Origin: Helicobacter sp. 16-1353
GTDB lineage: Bacteria > Campylobacterota > Campylobacteria > Campylobacterales > Helicobacteraceae
Length of the DNA stretch: 64,000 nt
Direction: 5' to 3'
Assembly: GCF_003288815.1 (NCBI RefSeq)
Contig: NZ_NHYM01000003.1
Coordinates: 120,578-184,577, forward strand
The notes under the pieces are model-generated. The model searched no databases and was not told the DNA's origin. It worked only from the letters and a program-made list of their open reading frames with translations. Position numbers and translations under genes: made by a program. Positions 19,229-28,468 of the stretch are shown in pieces; the first letter of the stretch is position 1; each line of letters begins with the position of its first letter.

Positions 19229-20443
19229 TTAAGATTCTGCAGTTTTTATATTTTTTAATCTTACTTCGATAAAAAACCATATTCCAAAAAGTAAGGATAT
19301 TATGCCAATAGCTAAAAACATATTTACAATATTTATCATTTCAACTATGGGTTGGGTGATGATGGGTGATAGAAATTGTCCTAGAAAATATGAACTTGCC
19401 AAGAATCCATATGCTTTTGCACGAAAACTATCTTTTGTTAGCGAAAAAAGCCACGAGGCATTTGTAACAAGAAAGATTCCATATCCAGAACCAATAAAAA
19501 TTAGCGATAATAATAGGGCATTATAACTATGAAAAATATGTATCAAACAAAATCCTAAACCAACAAGACTAAATCCAATGCAATACATACTCTCTTTTTC
19601 TAATTTTAATAAATACCTAACTCTAGCGTAAAATAGCGAACTCATCGCCCCAGATATAGATGAAACAGCAACGGATATTCCTACTAATTCCCCACCTTTA
19701 TGCAAAACATCTACGATAAAGAATGGAACTTGTGTAGGGATAATATAATATAGACTAATTCCACAAAATCCTAAGAAATATATGGGTAGGAATGTGGAAA
19801 TATGAAAACTTTCATCTGTGGATTCTTCTTTAGGTTTTGCTTTATTTGGAAATTTTCTTGCTGGTTCAAACAACACTCTAGAGGCTAGGAAAAATACAAC
19901 TAATCCAAGCAAATATACTAAAAATGGATAACGCCAATTGATATTTGATAGAAAACCACTTATCGTTAGAAATGTCGCTCCACCAAATGATGTGTAGAAT
20001 CCCTGTATGCTTATAGCTCTTTCCCTCTTTGCTCCACTATAATAATCCGCTAGTAGTGCCGCTGAGCCCGTCATAACGAAAGCCGTTGCAATGCCAAAAA
20101 TCGCCCTTGAGATTAATATATGATATACATTATCTAAGAAAAATCCCGCTACGCCACTAAGACTCCAAACAATCATAGCTGGATACATTAATTTTAATCG
20201 CCCAAATTTATCAAATAAAAATCCACTAATCGGCGAGAAAAATATAACAAATAACGCAGGTGTGGTTAATACAAACTTTCCTATTATGTCAATATTTTTT
20301 ACATAGCTAAAATGTTTTTCTAAGCTTGGCAGAGATGGCGAGATTGCTGCACCGCCTAAAACAGTCATTGCAGCTATAGAGAAAAATGCAAAATAAAATA
20401 ATTTAGTATCGCAAATATTATCTTTAATTAATTTTTCTTCCAA
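19229..20443 (-). CDS. MFS transporter
   Basis: 404 residues with about twelve hydrophobic segments. The loop between helices 2 and 3 has GFLFDKFGRLKLMYPAM, the Major Facilitator signature, and helix 4/5 has the GIATAFVMTGSAALLADYY region. The sequence is closest in style to Bcr/CflA or YdhP-type drug/metabolite exporters. A hydrophilic central loop (about 193-210) divides the halves. Substrate unknown. purE starts about 50 bp downstream on the same strand. Confidence 0.85.
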   Translation of the reverse strand: MEEKLIKDNICDTKLFYFAFFSIAAMTVLGGAAISPSLPSLEKHFSYVKNIDIIGKFVLTTPALFVIFFSPISGFLFDKFGRLKLMYPAMIVWSLSGVAGFFLDNVYHILISRAIFGIATAFVMTGSAALLADYYSGAKRERAISIQGFYTSFGGATFLTISGFLSNINWRYPFLVYLLGLVVFFLASRVLFEPARKFPNKAKPKEESTDESFHISTFLPIYFLGFCGISLYYIIPTQVPFFIVDVLHKGGELVGISVAVSSISGAMSSLFYARVRYLLKLEKESMYCIGFSLVGLGFCLIHIFHSYNALLLSLIFIGSGYGIFLVTNASWLFSLTKDSFRAKAYGFLASSYFLGQFLSPIITQPIVEMINIVNMFLAIGIISLLFGIWFFIEVRLKNIKTAES

Positions 20444-20486
20444 GTAGAATCCTTTTAAATATACTAAATGAATCTATTAATAAAGT

Positions 20487-20789
20487 TTAAAAATAATTTT
20501 TTAGAATCTCATCGAATAAAACTGCCTCAAATTCTATTATGTCATATGTTGCAACATTGTTTAAATAAAAAGGGTCGTTTTTGGTGAATTCTTCTACATT
20601 TTCTTTAGATGGGAATCTAGCTATTAGGATTCCGCCAAATTTTCCATTATGCTCTTTGTGGGGACCGCTTAAAAGGAGATTTTTATTTTTATATCCTTCT
20701 TTTAGATATTCTCTATGTTTGGGTCGTAAAGCTTCTACTTCATCTAGTGGCTTAATATAAGTAACTATAACTAAAAATAAATTGTTCAT
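20487..20789 (-). CDS. YciI-family protein
   Basis: 100 residues with the YCII pattern: an N-terminal strand LFLVIVTYIKPLDEV, HREYLKEGYKNKNLLLSGP, then GGILIARFPSKENVEEFTKNDPF and a final strand. The family is a small ferredoxin-like fold related to muconolactone isomerases; a biochemical role is mostly unknown. His26 and Asp72 match the conserved pair of the family. It begins 1 bp after the DUF2147 gene, so they form a two-gene operon. Confidence 0.82.
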   Translation of the reverse strand: MNNLFLVIVTYIKPLDEVEALRPKHREYLKEGYKNKNLLLSGPHKEHNGKFGGILIARFPSKENVEEFTKNDPFYLNNVATYDIIEFEAVLFDEILKNYF

Positions 20790-20790
20790 A

Positions 20791-21279
20791 TTAATTTTCC
20801 TTTAATGCTTCAATTAAAATTATTTCATTGCGACTAAGCGGAGTATAAGATGGGGTTTTTACTCTATTCCAATATAATGTTACTCCTATAAATCCAAAAC
20901 TATCAATTGTAGCTCTTATCGCTAATACATTTTTATCAGGTGATAAAGAGGCTTCTGCGTAATAAACATTCCCATTATTTGGATTATAGATTCTACCATT
21001 TATCCATTTTTTACCATTAAATTCAAGATTAGATAAAAAAACCTTGCCAACCATATCTTTGGCATTGCTTTCTTCGTTGCGAATCTCTCTTTCTATTAAT
21101 TTATCTCCATCTCTTCTTGTGTATGCAAAAGCATATGCAAATGATTTTTCATCTTGTGTGATAATCTCTCCTATTGATACTTGTCCTTCTATCTCTTCTG
21201 GAATCTCCCATATTCCATCTATATCATATTTAGAAATATCATTAGCAAATATATTTACCATAAATATATTTATCATCAT
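20791..21279 (-). CDS. DUF2147-like secreted protein
   Basis: 162 residues. The pattern DGIWEIPEE...GQVSIGEII...MVGKVFLSNLEFNGKKWINGRIYNPNNGNVYYAEASL...W is that of the DUF2147 beta-barrel-like family. A short hydrophobic start (MMINIFMVNIFAND) may be a signal peptide, though it is short; no better in-frame start is visible upstream. The function of the family is unknown; members are usually periplasmic. Divergent from nspC. Confidence 0.75.
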   Translation of the reverse strand: MMINIFMVNIFANDISKYDIDGIWEIPEEIEGQVSIGEIITQDEKSFAYAFAYTRRDGDKLIEREIRNEESNAKDMVGKVFLSNLEFNGKKWINGRIYNPNNGNVYYAEASLSPDKNVLAIRATIDSFGFIGVTLYWNRVKTPSYTPLSRNEIILIEALKEN

Positions 21280-21378
21280 ATAAGATATTGCTAGTTTTAT
21301 TTCAAATACCTTTTTATTAAACGAAATTTAAAAAAAATGTATTATATCAATATTATAATTTTTTTAATAAGGCGAATA

Positions 21379-22581
21379 ATGAAAAATACTAAAAACAATC
21401 CAAATATAGAAAATATCTTGCATAAGATAAAATCCCCAATCTATATCTTAGAAGAGGCGAAATTAAGGCGTAATTTGGAGATTCTAGATTCTATCCAACA
21501 ACAAAGCGGTGCAAAAATCCTTTTAGCTTTAAAAGGTTTTGCATTTTGGAGTAGTTTTAAGATGGTTTCAACATATCTTAAAGGCATTACTGCAAGTGGA
21601 ATCTATGAGGCGAGATTGGGTTTTGAGGAGTTTAGAAAATATAATAAAAATGCTGAAATTGCGGTTTTTTCACCTGCATTTAGCAAAAAAGAGATTAAAA
21701 AATTACTTCCATTTGCAAATCACATTATTTTTAATTCGTTTAGTCAATTTGGGAGATTTAAAGATTTACTAAAAGATTCTAAGGTTGATATAGGTTTGCG
21801 GGTGAATCCTATGTATTCCACAGTAACTCCGCCTATTTATAATCCCTGCATTAAAGGCTCAAGGCTTGGTATAACACCAGATGAATTCACAAAAGCACTT
21901 AAGATTTATTCTCTAGATGAGGTAAGTGGAATCCATTTTCATACGCATTGCGAACAAAATAGCGATGCATTGGAGCGGACATTAGAATATTTTGAAAAAT
22001 ATTTTGGCAAATATCTAAAAACGATGAAATGGGTAAATTTTGGTGGCGGACATCATATCACTAGAAAAGATTATGATATTTCAAAACTCATTAATATCAT
22101 TAAAAAATTCAAAGAATCCCATAATAATATTGATGTTTATTTAGAGCCCGGTGAGGCTGTGGGGTGGCAATGTGGCGTTCTTGTGGGGCAGATAATGGAT
22201 ATTATTAGTAATGATTATAAAATAGCTATTACAAATATTAGTGCAGCTACACATATGCCAGATTGTCTTGAGATGCCTTATACGCCAGAGATTCGCGATG
22301 CTAAGATTATTAACTTAGATACAGATAAAGAAAGTAAATATGCCTATAGATTGGGTTCTCCTAGCTGTTTGGCAGGTGATATTATAGGTGATTATGCTTT
22401 TAATAAAGAGCTTTGCATTGGTGATAAGATTATCATCGAAGATATGATTCACTATACTATTGTGAAAAATAATACATTTAATGGCATTCCACTGCCATCT
22501 CTTGGAATCCTAAAAGAAAATGGCAAACTAAAAATAGTCAAAAAATTTGCATATAACGATTATAAAAAAAGAAATGGATAA
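21379..22581 (+). CDS. nspC: Carboxynorspermidine/carboxyspermidine decarboxylase
   Basis: PLP-dependent fold-III decarboxylase making norspermidine or spermidine from the carboxy intermediate. ATG 21379 behind AAGG gives 400 residues; an upstream ATG at 21337 would add an unlikely hydrophobic stretch. The PLP lysine is Lys52 in LALKGFAFWS. Other conserved segments are GIHFHTHCEQN, KWVNFGGGHH and VYLEPGEAVGWQCG. This route stands in for SpeD/SpeE in many Campylobacterota. An agmatine deiminase gene lies within 2 kb, as part of the same polyamine route. Its 3' end is partly duplicated just downstream. Confidence 0.93.
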   Translation: MKNTKNNPNIENILHKIKSPIYILEEAKLRRNLEILDSIQQQSGAKILLALKGFAFWSSFKMVSTYLKGITASGIYEARLGFEEFRKYNKNAEIAVFSPAFSKKEIKKLLPFANHIIFNSFSQFGRFKDLLKDSKVDIGLRVNPMYSTVTPPIYNPCIKGSRLGITPDEFTKALKIYSLDEVSGIHFHTHCEQNSDALERTLEYFEKYFGKYLKTMKWVNFGGGHHITRKDYDISKLINIIKKFKESHNNIDVYLEPGEAVGWQCGVLVGQIMDIISNDYKIAITNISAATHMPDCLEMPYTPEIRDAKIINLDTDKESKYAYRLGSPSCLAGDIIGDYAFNKELCIGDKIIIEDMIHYTIVKNNTFNGIPLPSLGILKENGKLKIVKKFAYNDYKKRNG

Positions 22582-22632
22582 AAATAATAAGCTTTAGATT
22601 CTAAGATTATTATTAAAATTAAATAGAATCTA

Positions 22633-22776
22633 ATAATGGCACTCCATTGCAATCTATTGTGCAGTTTCTTGTGTAATTTCTTGTGCCACCTCTTGGAATC
22701 CTAAAAGAAAATGGCAAAATTTGCATATAACGATTATAAAAAAAAGAAATGGATAAAAATAATAAGCTTTAGATTC
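22633..22776 (+). repeat. Partial duplicate of the nspC 3' end
   Basis: 22690-22776 repeats 22499-22603 with a 16-18 bp internal deletion: both read CTCTTGGAATCCTAAAAG, then ATGGCAAA, TTTGCATATAACGATTAT and GAAATGGATAAAAATAATAA. 22633-22660 is a diverged copy of 22477-22499. The copy has no start and is non-coding debris of a tandem duplication. Confidence 0.85.
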
Positions 22777-22778
22777 TA

Positions 22779-22812
22779 CTTAGATTCTAGTATGTAATAT
22801 AAAGAATCTAAG
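22779..22812. terminator. Hairpin between nspC and gatB
   Basis: 10-bp perfect arms (CTTAGATTCT / AGAATCTAAG) with a 14-nt loop, between convergent genes. Weak T-runs only. It is another hairpin formed from the recurrent AGATTCT word. Confidence 0.4.
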
Positions 22813-22831
22813 CTTTAATAAAAAGATTTAT

Positions 22832-24256
22832 CTATTTTAATTTTTCTTTTAAGATTTCATTGACTTTTACAGGATTTACTCCTTTTAGATTCTTCATCAC
22901 TTGTCCTACAAAAAAGCCAAAAAGTTTATCTTTGCCACTTTTATATTCATTTACTTTATCGCTATTTGCACTTAAAATACTATCAATCGTGCTAATTATC
23001 ATATCATCATTATCTATTTGCTCTAATCCTAGCGATTTAATGAGAAAATCAACATCATTATTTCTTTGCTTAAGCATAGAATCTAGTATTTCTTTTGCAC
23101 TTTTTCCATTTATTTTTCCTTCATCGATTCGCTTTACTAGGATTCCCAATCCTTGTGCTGTTATGCCACAATTTTGTAGATTAATATCTCCCTTTAATCG
23201 TCCTAAAAGCTCTACATTAAGCCAAGTTACACTATTTTTGATACTAGCACCAGAATCTAGCATATCTTCAAAAAATCTTGCCATTTCTAAAGAGCTAATG
23301 AGCGTTTTGGCATCATCTTTTTTAATCCCTAATTCATTTATAAAACGATTTAGTTTATCTTCTGGAAGTTCCCCTATATTACTTGCTTCATCTAATAAAT
23401 CTTGCGGAATATGAACGCTTAATAAGTCAGGGTCTGGGAAATACCTATAATCAGCCGACTCCTCTTTATCACGCATTCCTCTTGTAATGCCTTTTTGTGT
23501 ATCAAATAATCTTGTTTCTTGAATAATTTCTTTATCATAGTTTCCACTTCTCCAAGATTCAATTTGTCTCTCGACCTCATAATCAATTGCTTTTTGAATA
23601 AATTTAAAACTATTTAGATTCTTAATCTCTACTCTTTTGTATAGATTCTTATCTCCAAGCGGTCGTATTGATACATTTGCATCACATCTAAAACTACCCT
23701 CTTGCATATTTGCATCCGAAATCTCAATAAATCTTACAACCGAATGTAATTTTTTAAGATATGCTATTGCCTCTTGTGCACTTCTCATATCAGGCTCACT
23801 CACGATTTCTAAAAGCGGAGTGCAAGCACGATTCAAATCGACTTGTGAATAATCACTTTGATGGATATTTTTCCCAGCATCTTCTTCTAAATGTGCCCTT
23901 GTGATATTTATCTTTTTAATCTCTCCATCTACTTCGATATTAATACTTCCTAATCCAACGATTGGTTTTTCAAATTGACTTATTTGATAAGCTTTTGGCA
24001 AATCTGGATAAAAATAGTTTTTTCTAGCAAAGATTGAATCCTGATTTATCGTAGCATTTATTGCCACTCCAAAAGAAATAGCTTTTTTCAATGCTTCTTT
24101 ATTTAGCACGGGTAAAGCACCCGGAAGCCCCAAACAAGTAGGGCAGACATTTGTATTTGGAATATCACCAAATGATGTTGCACAAGAGCAGAATATCTTT
24201 GTTTTAGTGTTTAATTGGACATGCACTTCTAGCCCAATGATAGTTTCAAAATCCAT
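22832..24256 (-). CDS. gatB: Aspartyl/glutamyl-tRNA amidotransferase subunit B
   Basis: 474 residues. GatB recognises mischarged Asp-tRNA(Asn) or Glu-tRNA(Gln), phosphorylates the side chain and, with GatA/GatC, amidates it. The start [18 protein letters not shown] is the family signature. The zinc-site cysteines lie in [12 protein letters not shown] and [12 protein letters not shown]. The YRYFPDPDL segment is present, and the last ~150 residues form the GatB/YqeY tail. gatA and gatC are not in the window. A plain single gene with complete length. Confidence 0.95.
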   Translation of the reverse strand: MDFETIIGLEVHVQLNTKTKIFCSCATSFGDIPNTNVCPTCLGLPGALPVLNKEALKKAISFGVAINATINQDSIFARKNYFYPDLPKAYQISQFEKPIVGLGSINIEVDGEIKKINITRAHLEEDAGKNIHQSDYSQVDLNRACTPLLEIVSEPDMRSAQEAIAYLKKLHSVVRFIEISDANMQEGSFRCDANVSIRPLGDKNLYKRVEIKNLNSFKFIQKAIDYEVERQIESWRSGNYDKEIIQETRLFDTQKGITRGMRDKEESADYRYFPDPDLLSVHIPQDLLDEASNIGELPEDKLNRFINELGIKKDDAKTLISSLEMARFFEDMLDSGASIKNSVTWLNVELLGRLKGDINLQNCGITAQGLGILVKRIDEGKINGKSAKEILDSMLKQRNNDVDFLIKSLGLEQIDNDDMIISTIDSILSANSDKVNEYKSGKDKLFGFFVGQVMKNLKGVNPVKVNEILKEKLK

Positions 24257-24326
24257 TGTTTAACCTTATAGTATTTTTTGCTGGATTCTACTTTTAAAAT
24301 GATTAAATCACAATTTATTATTTAGT

Positions 24327-25340
24327 TTATATTGATGGTATATTCATACTAAGACAATGGATAGAGCCACCCTGTCGCAGTAGAATCCTAGAATCTATCG
24401 GGATAATCTCTCTATGTGGAAATAGATTTTTAAATGTATTAATTGCAATCTCATCGTTTTTATCATTAAAAATAGGCAATAAAATAGCATTATTGATAAA
24501 TAGAAAATTAATATAACCAGCTGGTAATCTAGCTTTTTTATAATATACTGCTTTTGGCATAGGAAGTGGGATAAGATTAAACGCCTTGCCATTTAACGCT
24601 CTAAATGTGGCTAATTCCTTTTCCATCGCATTTAATGCTTTGTAATGTTTATCAAATCTATTATTACATTTTAGATAAATAATAGTATTACTATCTACAA
24701 ATCTAGCCAAATTATCAATATGACAATCTGTATCATCACCACTTAAAAAGCCATTTTCTAGCCACAAGATTAATTTCGCATTAAAATATTTTTTTAGTTT
24801 TTTTTCTATTTTATTTTTGCTTATATTATTTCGATTAGATTCTAATAAACATTGTGTAGTTGTGAGTAAAACCCCTTTTCCATTTGTATCAATGCTACCG
24901 CCTTCTAAAATAAAATGTTTTGATTTCAATGAGATATTTTTTGATATATATTTTAGGATTCCACTCTTATATAGTTTTTTTGAAAATGCATTATCAAGGT
25001 TTGCGGCAAATTTCAAACCCCAAGCATTAAAAATAAAATCAAACATTATTATTTTATTATTTTTTATTAGGCTAATTGGTGCGAAATCCCTACACCAAGT
25101 ATCATTTGTGTTAATGTTGATTAGGTGGATATTAGCCTTATTTTGCAGTAGTGCTACATCTTTAGCATATTTATAAACCACAATAACAGGCTGGAATCTT
25201 GCTATATGGGTAATTATCTCAAGTATTTTATTTTGTGATTGTTTTAAGTATGCATTCCAATGGGAATCTTTATGTGGCATAGCTACTATTGTCCCACTTT
25301 GAGTTTCCCATTCAGCAGGGAATCTAAGCTTTTTATTCAT
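24327..25340 (-). CDS. aguA: Agmatine deiminase (PPAD family)
   Basis: 337 residues. It converts agmatine to N-carbamoylputrescine and ammonia, feeding polyamine synthesis. The start FPAEWETQSGTIVAMPHKDSHW is typical. Conserved guanidine-binding segments are NDTWCRDFAP, ILEGGSIDTNG, the catalytic His region GDDTDCHIDNLARF and the nucleophile Cys329 in GGSIHCLSMN. It stands 60 bp from the divergent tsaD. nspC is close by on the other strand, consistent with arginine-agmatine-putrescine-spermidine flow. Confidence 0.88.
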   Translation of the reverse strand: MNKKLRFPAEWETQSGTIVAMPHKDSHWNAYLKQSQNKILEIITHIARFQPVIVVYKYAKDVALLQNKANIHLININTNDTWCRDFAPISLIKNNKIIMFDFIFNAWGLKFAANLDNAFSKKLYKSGILKYISKNISLKSKHFILEGGSIDTNGKGVLLTTTQCLLESNRNNISKNKIEKKLKKYFNAKLILWLENGFLSGDDTDCHIDNLARFVDSNTIIYLKCNNRFDKHYKALNAMEKELATFRALNGKAFNLIPLPMPKAVYYKKARLPAGYINFLFINNAILLPIFNDKNDEIAINTFKNLFPHREIIPIDSRILLRQGGSIHCLSMNIPSI

Positions 25341-25401
25341 CGTAAATCCTTATAACTTTTAAGATATAATTTTACTTAAATTTTAATGTTAAGAGAAATA
25401 A

Positions 25402-26391
25402 GTGATTTTAAGTATTGAAAGTAGTTGTGATGATAGTAGCATAGCCCTTAGTAATATAGATAATTACAAGCTTTTATTCCATCAAAAAATCTCACAAGAC
25501 AAAGAGCATTCGCGTTATGGCGGAGTTGTGCCGGAACTTGCATCAAGATTACATTCTGCTAGTCTGCCAAGAATATTAGAGAATATTAAAAATGATGGAT
25601 TTGATTTTAGTAAGATAAAGGCGATAGCAGTAACTAACGAGCCGGGTTTAAGTGTATCGTTAATAGAGGGTGTGATGATGGCAAAGGCACTTTCTATTAG
25701 CTTACAGATTCCGCTACTTGCTATAAATCATCTAAAAGGGCATATTTATTCTTTATTCTTAGAAAAAAAAGCGATTTTCCCTATTTCTATTTTGCTTTTA
25801 TCAGGCGGACATAGCCTTATTTTGGAGGCATATGATTATAATAATATTAAGCTTATTGCAACAACAATGGACGATAGCTTTGGAGAAGCTTTTGATAAAG
25901 TGGCTAAAATGCTAGATTTGGGTTATCCCGGTGGTCCCATAGTAGAATCTTATGCATTAAATGGCAAGGGAGATATTTGCTTTCCTATTCCGCTTAGATA
26001 TTCCAATGAGATGGCATTTAGTTTTTCAGGGCTTAAAAATGCCGTTAGGGTATTTATTGAAAACAAAAGTTTAAATCAATCTATTAAAAGCGAGATTTGC
26101 TATGCATTTCAAGAAAGTGCCATAAAGCATATAATCCAAAAAAGTAAAAAATATATGCAATATTCTAATATTAAATATTTTGGTGTTGTAGGCGGTGCAA
26201 GTGCAAATAAATCTTTGCGTATGGAGCTAGAAAAGCTATGCATTCAATTTGATAAAGATATATTATTTGCTCCACTTGAGTTTTGTAGCGATAATGCCGC
26301 TATGATTGGCAGATGTGGGATTGATGCTTATCATTTAGGAGAGTTTGTATCATTTATGGATTTGGATATTTCACCAAAATCAAGATTCTAA
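25402..26391 (+). CDS. tsaD: tRNA N6-threonylcarbamoyladenosine transferase
   Basis: TsaD/Gcp transfers threonylcarbamoyl to A37 of ANN-decoding tRNAs. A GTG start gives 329 residues, beginning MILSIESSCDDSSIAL. The metal ligands are His110 and His114 (INHLKGHIYS) and a C-terminal Asp in CSDNAAMIGRCG. HSRYGGVVPELASR and GGHSLI are present. The gene ends 6 bp from the convergent Maf gene, with no visible terminator between them. Confidence 0.95.
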   Translation: MILSIESSCDDSSIALSNIDNYKLLFHQKISQDKEHSRYGGVVPELASRLHSASLPRILENIKNDGFDFSKIKAIAVTNEPGLSVSLIEGVMMAKALSISLQIPLLAINHLKGHIYSLFLEKKAIFPISILLLSGGHSLILEAYDYNNIKLIATTMDDSFGEAFDKVAKMLDLGYPGGPIVESYALNGKGDICFPIPLRYSNEMAFSFSGLKNAVRVFIENKSLNQSIKSEICYAFQESAIKHIIQKSKKYMQYSNIKYFGVVGGASANKSLRMELEKLCIQFDKDILFAPLEFCSDNAAMIGRCGIDAYHLGEFVSFMDLDISPKSRF

Positions 26392-26397
26392 AAGTTA

Positions 26398-28467
26398 CTA
26401 TTTTTTCCAGCTTTCAAAACTATCTTTTACGCAAAATAGGACAGAATCCAAGCACCCAGCAAGGGAAAATAGCCACGCCTTATGTGCGAATAGCCACTCG
26501 ATTTGCTTTGCTTTTTGTAGCATTGGGTCTTTTGTGTAGGTCGTGGTGATTTTGGCGAGCTCCATTTCTTGGTGGAAAATGTAGGCTTGGGTGGCTTCAT
26601 TAAACATATTCATAAATTCCCTATTGGTAAATAGCCCTTTTATCTCTTCTATTTCATCAAAAATTGGTTCTAGGGATTTAAAATCAAAATTTTCTAGGAT
26701 ATTTTTGGCATTTGCTTCGTTTGTATTATTTGTGTTGTTTGTGTTGGATTCGGTGGATTCTGCGTTTGGCATAGATTCTACAGATTCTATAGATTTGGCG
26801 ATTTTCTTAGATTCCATAGATTCTGCTAGATTCTCCGTAGATTTGGCATTTGCCGGAGATTCCCCATTTGCCAAAGCACTTTTATTTAATCGCTCTAATT
26901 CCTCTGTTTTCTCAACCACTTTTAAAAATAATGCCTCAATTGTCGCCTTTTTCTCTTTCCCATAGCTAAGCCAATGCTCCACTTTCGCCCTTGCATTTTT
27001 TAGATTTTCTTGCACTTTTTCTTTATTTGGGGGCGTTAGAGTTATCGTCTTTTTTGGGGTATTTTTTGGGATATTTGCAATTGCTTTTTTGAAACTCATT
27101 TCGATTGTGCCGGGGATTCTCGCTCCGCCCTCTGTGGCATTTATGACTTTTATTCTATCCTTGGTGTCGTAAATATCTTTGATAAAAAAGTTTAGAAATA
27201 GCTTCCAAACCCTAGTAGATTCGACAAATCCGCCTCCGCCGTATCTCTCTACTAGAATCTTGCTATTTTGCGACTCTTTTTTTATCTCATCTTCGCCATA
27301 AACCGCCCCTTTGCTGTGGCTTTTGCCATTCTCGCCAAATGCCAAATCCTGCCCGATAAATATGCAAGTTTCAAATCCGGAATGCACCACTAGCTCATAC
27401 GCCATATTTGCCGCACTCATTCCAATGCCGATATAGCCGTATTCATTTAACTCAAAGTAGCTTGTGTAGCCAAATGGACGCTCTGAGAATTGTATTGTTC
27501 CGCCTTTTTGCTGTATGGTTTGGATTACCCTTTTATGTGCGATTGATGTGATTTCAAAGATGACGCCTTGATATTTTTCTTTTTCCACCACTTCGTAAAA
27601 CTTCGCTCCCTCTTCTACTCGCTCCATTGTAAGCACGATATCCGGCTTAATATCGTGTTTGCATAGGATTGGGAAAGAGGCATCAATGCAGAATATACTC
27701 ACATATGGGGCGATTTCCTTGAGTAAATCTAGCTGTTTGTAGAGTGATGGTCCCGTGGATACGATGATTGCGGTATTTGTATTTTTAGCTTTTGCTATTA
27801 GCTCAAGTAAAGTTGGGCTTTGTAGCATTAAGGGCAGGTTTGCGATGTGGTGCTTTATCCCAGTAATTGCGTCTTTGGAATCATTCCCCACAGCTACTAC
27901 GCCATGCTCGATAATATCGATAAATAGGCGGTTTATTCGCATTGCCTCGCTCATATAAATATCATAATATTCATTGAAAATATGCAGATTGTATAGCTTG
28001 GAGTAGAGTAGGGCGTTTTTGTTTTTGTGAAAAAATGGCGAGAGATTCTCGTAGTTTAAATCTTTTGAATAGAGTATTATAAGGCGATTAGATTCTAGCT
28101 CTTTTTTTAGATTTACTAGATTTAAAACACTAAAAATTATTTCTATATTTGGCTCTATGACAATAAGTCGCTTTAAATGCTTATTCGTAAGTAGCATTTT
28201 ATAAAAGATTCCATTCCCAAGCCCAAAACAATATAGATACGAATATAATGCAAATTCATTAAATTCATTAATCTTATTTATGCTAAATTCAACGCCATTA
28301 TGTTGGAATAAAAAAATATTATGCTTTTTATCAAAAAAGTTTATATCCGCAGAATCTTTTCCTACAAATATTTCTAAATTTTCATTTGGAGTGATATTTA
28401 ATAGTAGCGTAGCAAGGGCAGAATCCAGCTTTGAAATCGCAGCTAGATTCTGCTTAAAAGTATCCAT
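26398..28467 (-). CDS. Motility accessory factor (Maf/DUF115) flagellin modification protein
   Basis: 689 residues. The central part has the DUF115/MptE-like core: AIIVSTGPSLYKQLDLL, CIDASFPILCKHDIKPDIVLTMER, EITSIAHKRVIQ and FIGQDLAFGENGKSHS. Maf proteins in Campylobacter and Helicobacter act in transfer of pseudaminic or legionaminic acid onto flagellin. It begins 1 bp after flaB, which suits that role well. At about 535-590 there is a Ser/Glu/Asn-rich low-complexity tract (ESMESKKIAKSIESVES) encoded by repeated GAATC words; this tract does not belong to the core. It is probably the glycosyltransferase for this flagellin, by inference. Confidence 0.85.
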   Translation of the reverse strand: MDTFKQNLAAISKLDSALATLLLNITPNENLEIFVGKDSADINFFDKKHNIFLFQHNGVEFSINKINEFNEFALYSYLYCFGLGNGIFYKMLLTNKHLKRLIVIEPNIEIIFSVLNLVNLKKELESNRLIILYSKDLNYENLSPFFHKNKNALLYSKLYNLHIFNEYYDIYMSEAMRINRLFIDIIEHGVVAVGNDSKDAITGIKHHIANLPLMLQSPTLLELIAKAKNTNTAIIVSTGPSLYKQLDLLKEIAPYVSIFCIDASFPILCKHDIKPDIVLTMERVEEGAKFYEVVEKEKYQGVIFEITSIAHKRVIQTIQQKGGTIQFSERPFGYTSYFELNEYGYIGIGMSAANMAYELVVHSGFETCIFIGQDLAFGENGKSHSKGAVYGEDEIKKESQNSKILVERYGGGGFVESTRVWKLFLNFFIKDIYDTKDRIKVINATEGGARIPGTIEMSFKKAIANIPKNTPKKTITLTPPNKEKVQENLKNARAKVEHWLSYGKEKKATIEALFLKVVEKTEELERLNKSALANGESPANAKSTENLAESMESKKIAKSIESVESMPNAESTESNTNNTNNTNEANAKNILENFDFKSLEPIFDEIEEIKGLFTNREFMNMFNEATQAYIFHQEMELAKITTTYTKDPMLQKAKQIEWLFAHKAWLFSLAGCLDSVLFCVKDSFESWKK

Positions 28468-28468
28468 A

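Noticed and set aside
22733..22743. A8 tract as a phase-variation switch
   Set aside because: It lies in the non-coding duplicate of the nspC end; the matching tract in nspC itself is shorter and near the stop.
26591..26965. Ser/Phe/Asp-rich frame opposite the Maf gene
   Set aside because: It is the antisense of the GAATC-type low-complexity tract, which avoids stops on both strands. The same holds for 50170-50463 opposite the methyltransferase.
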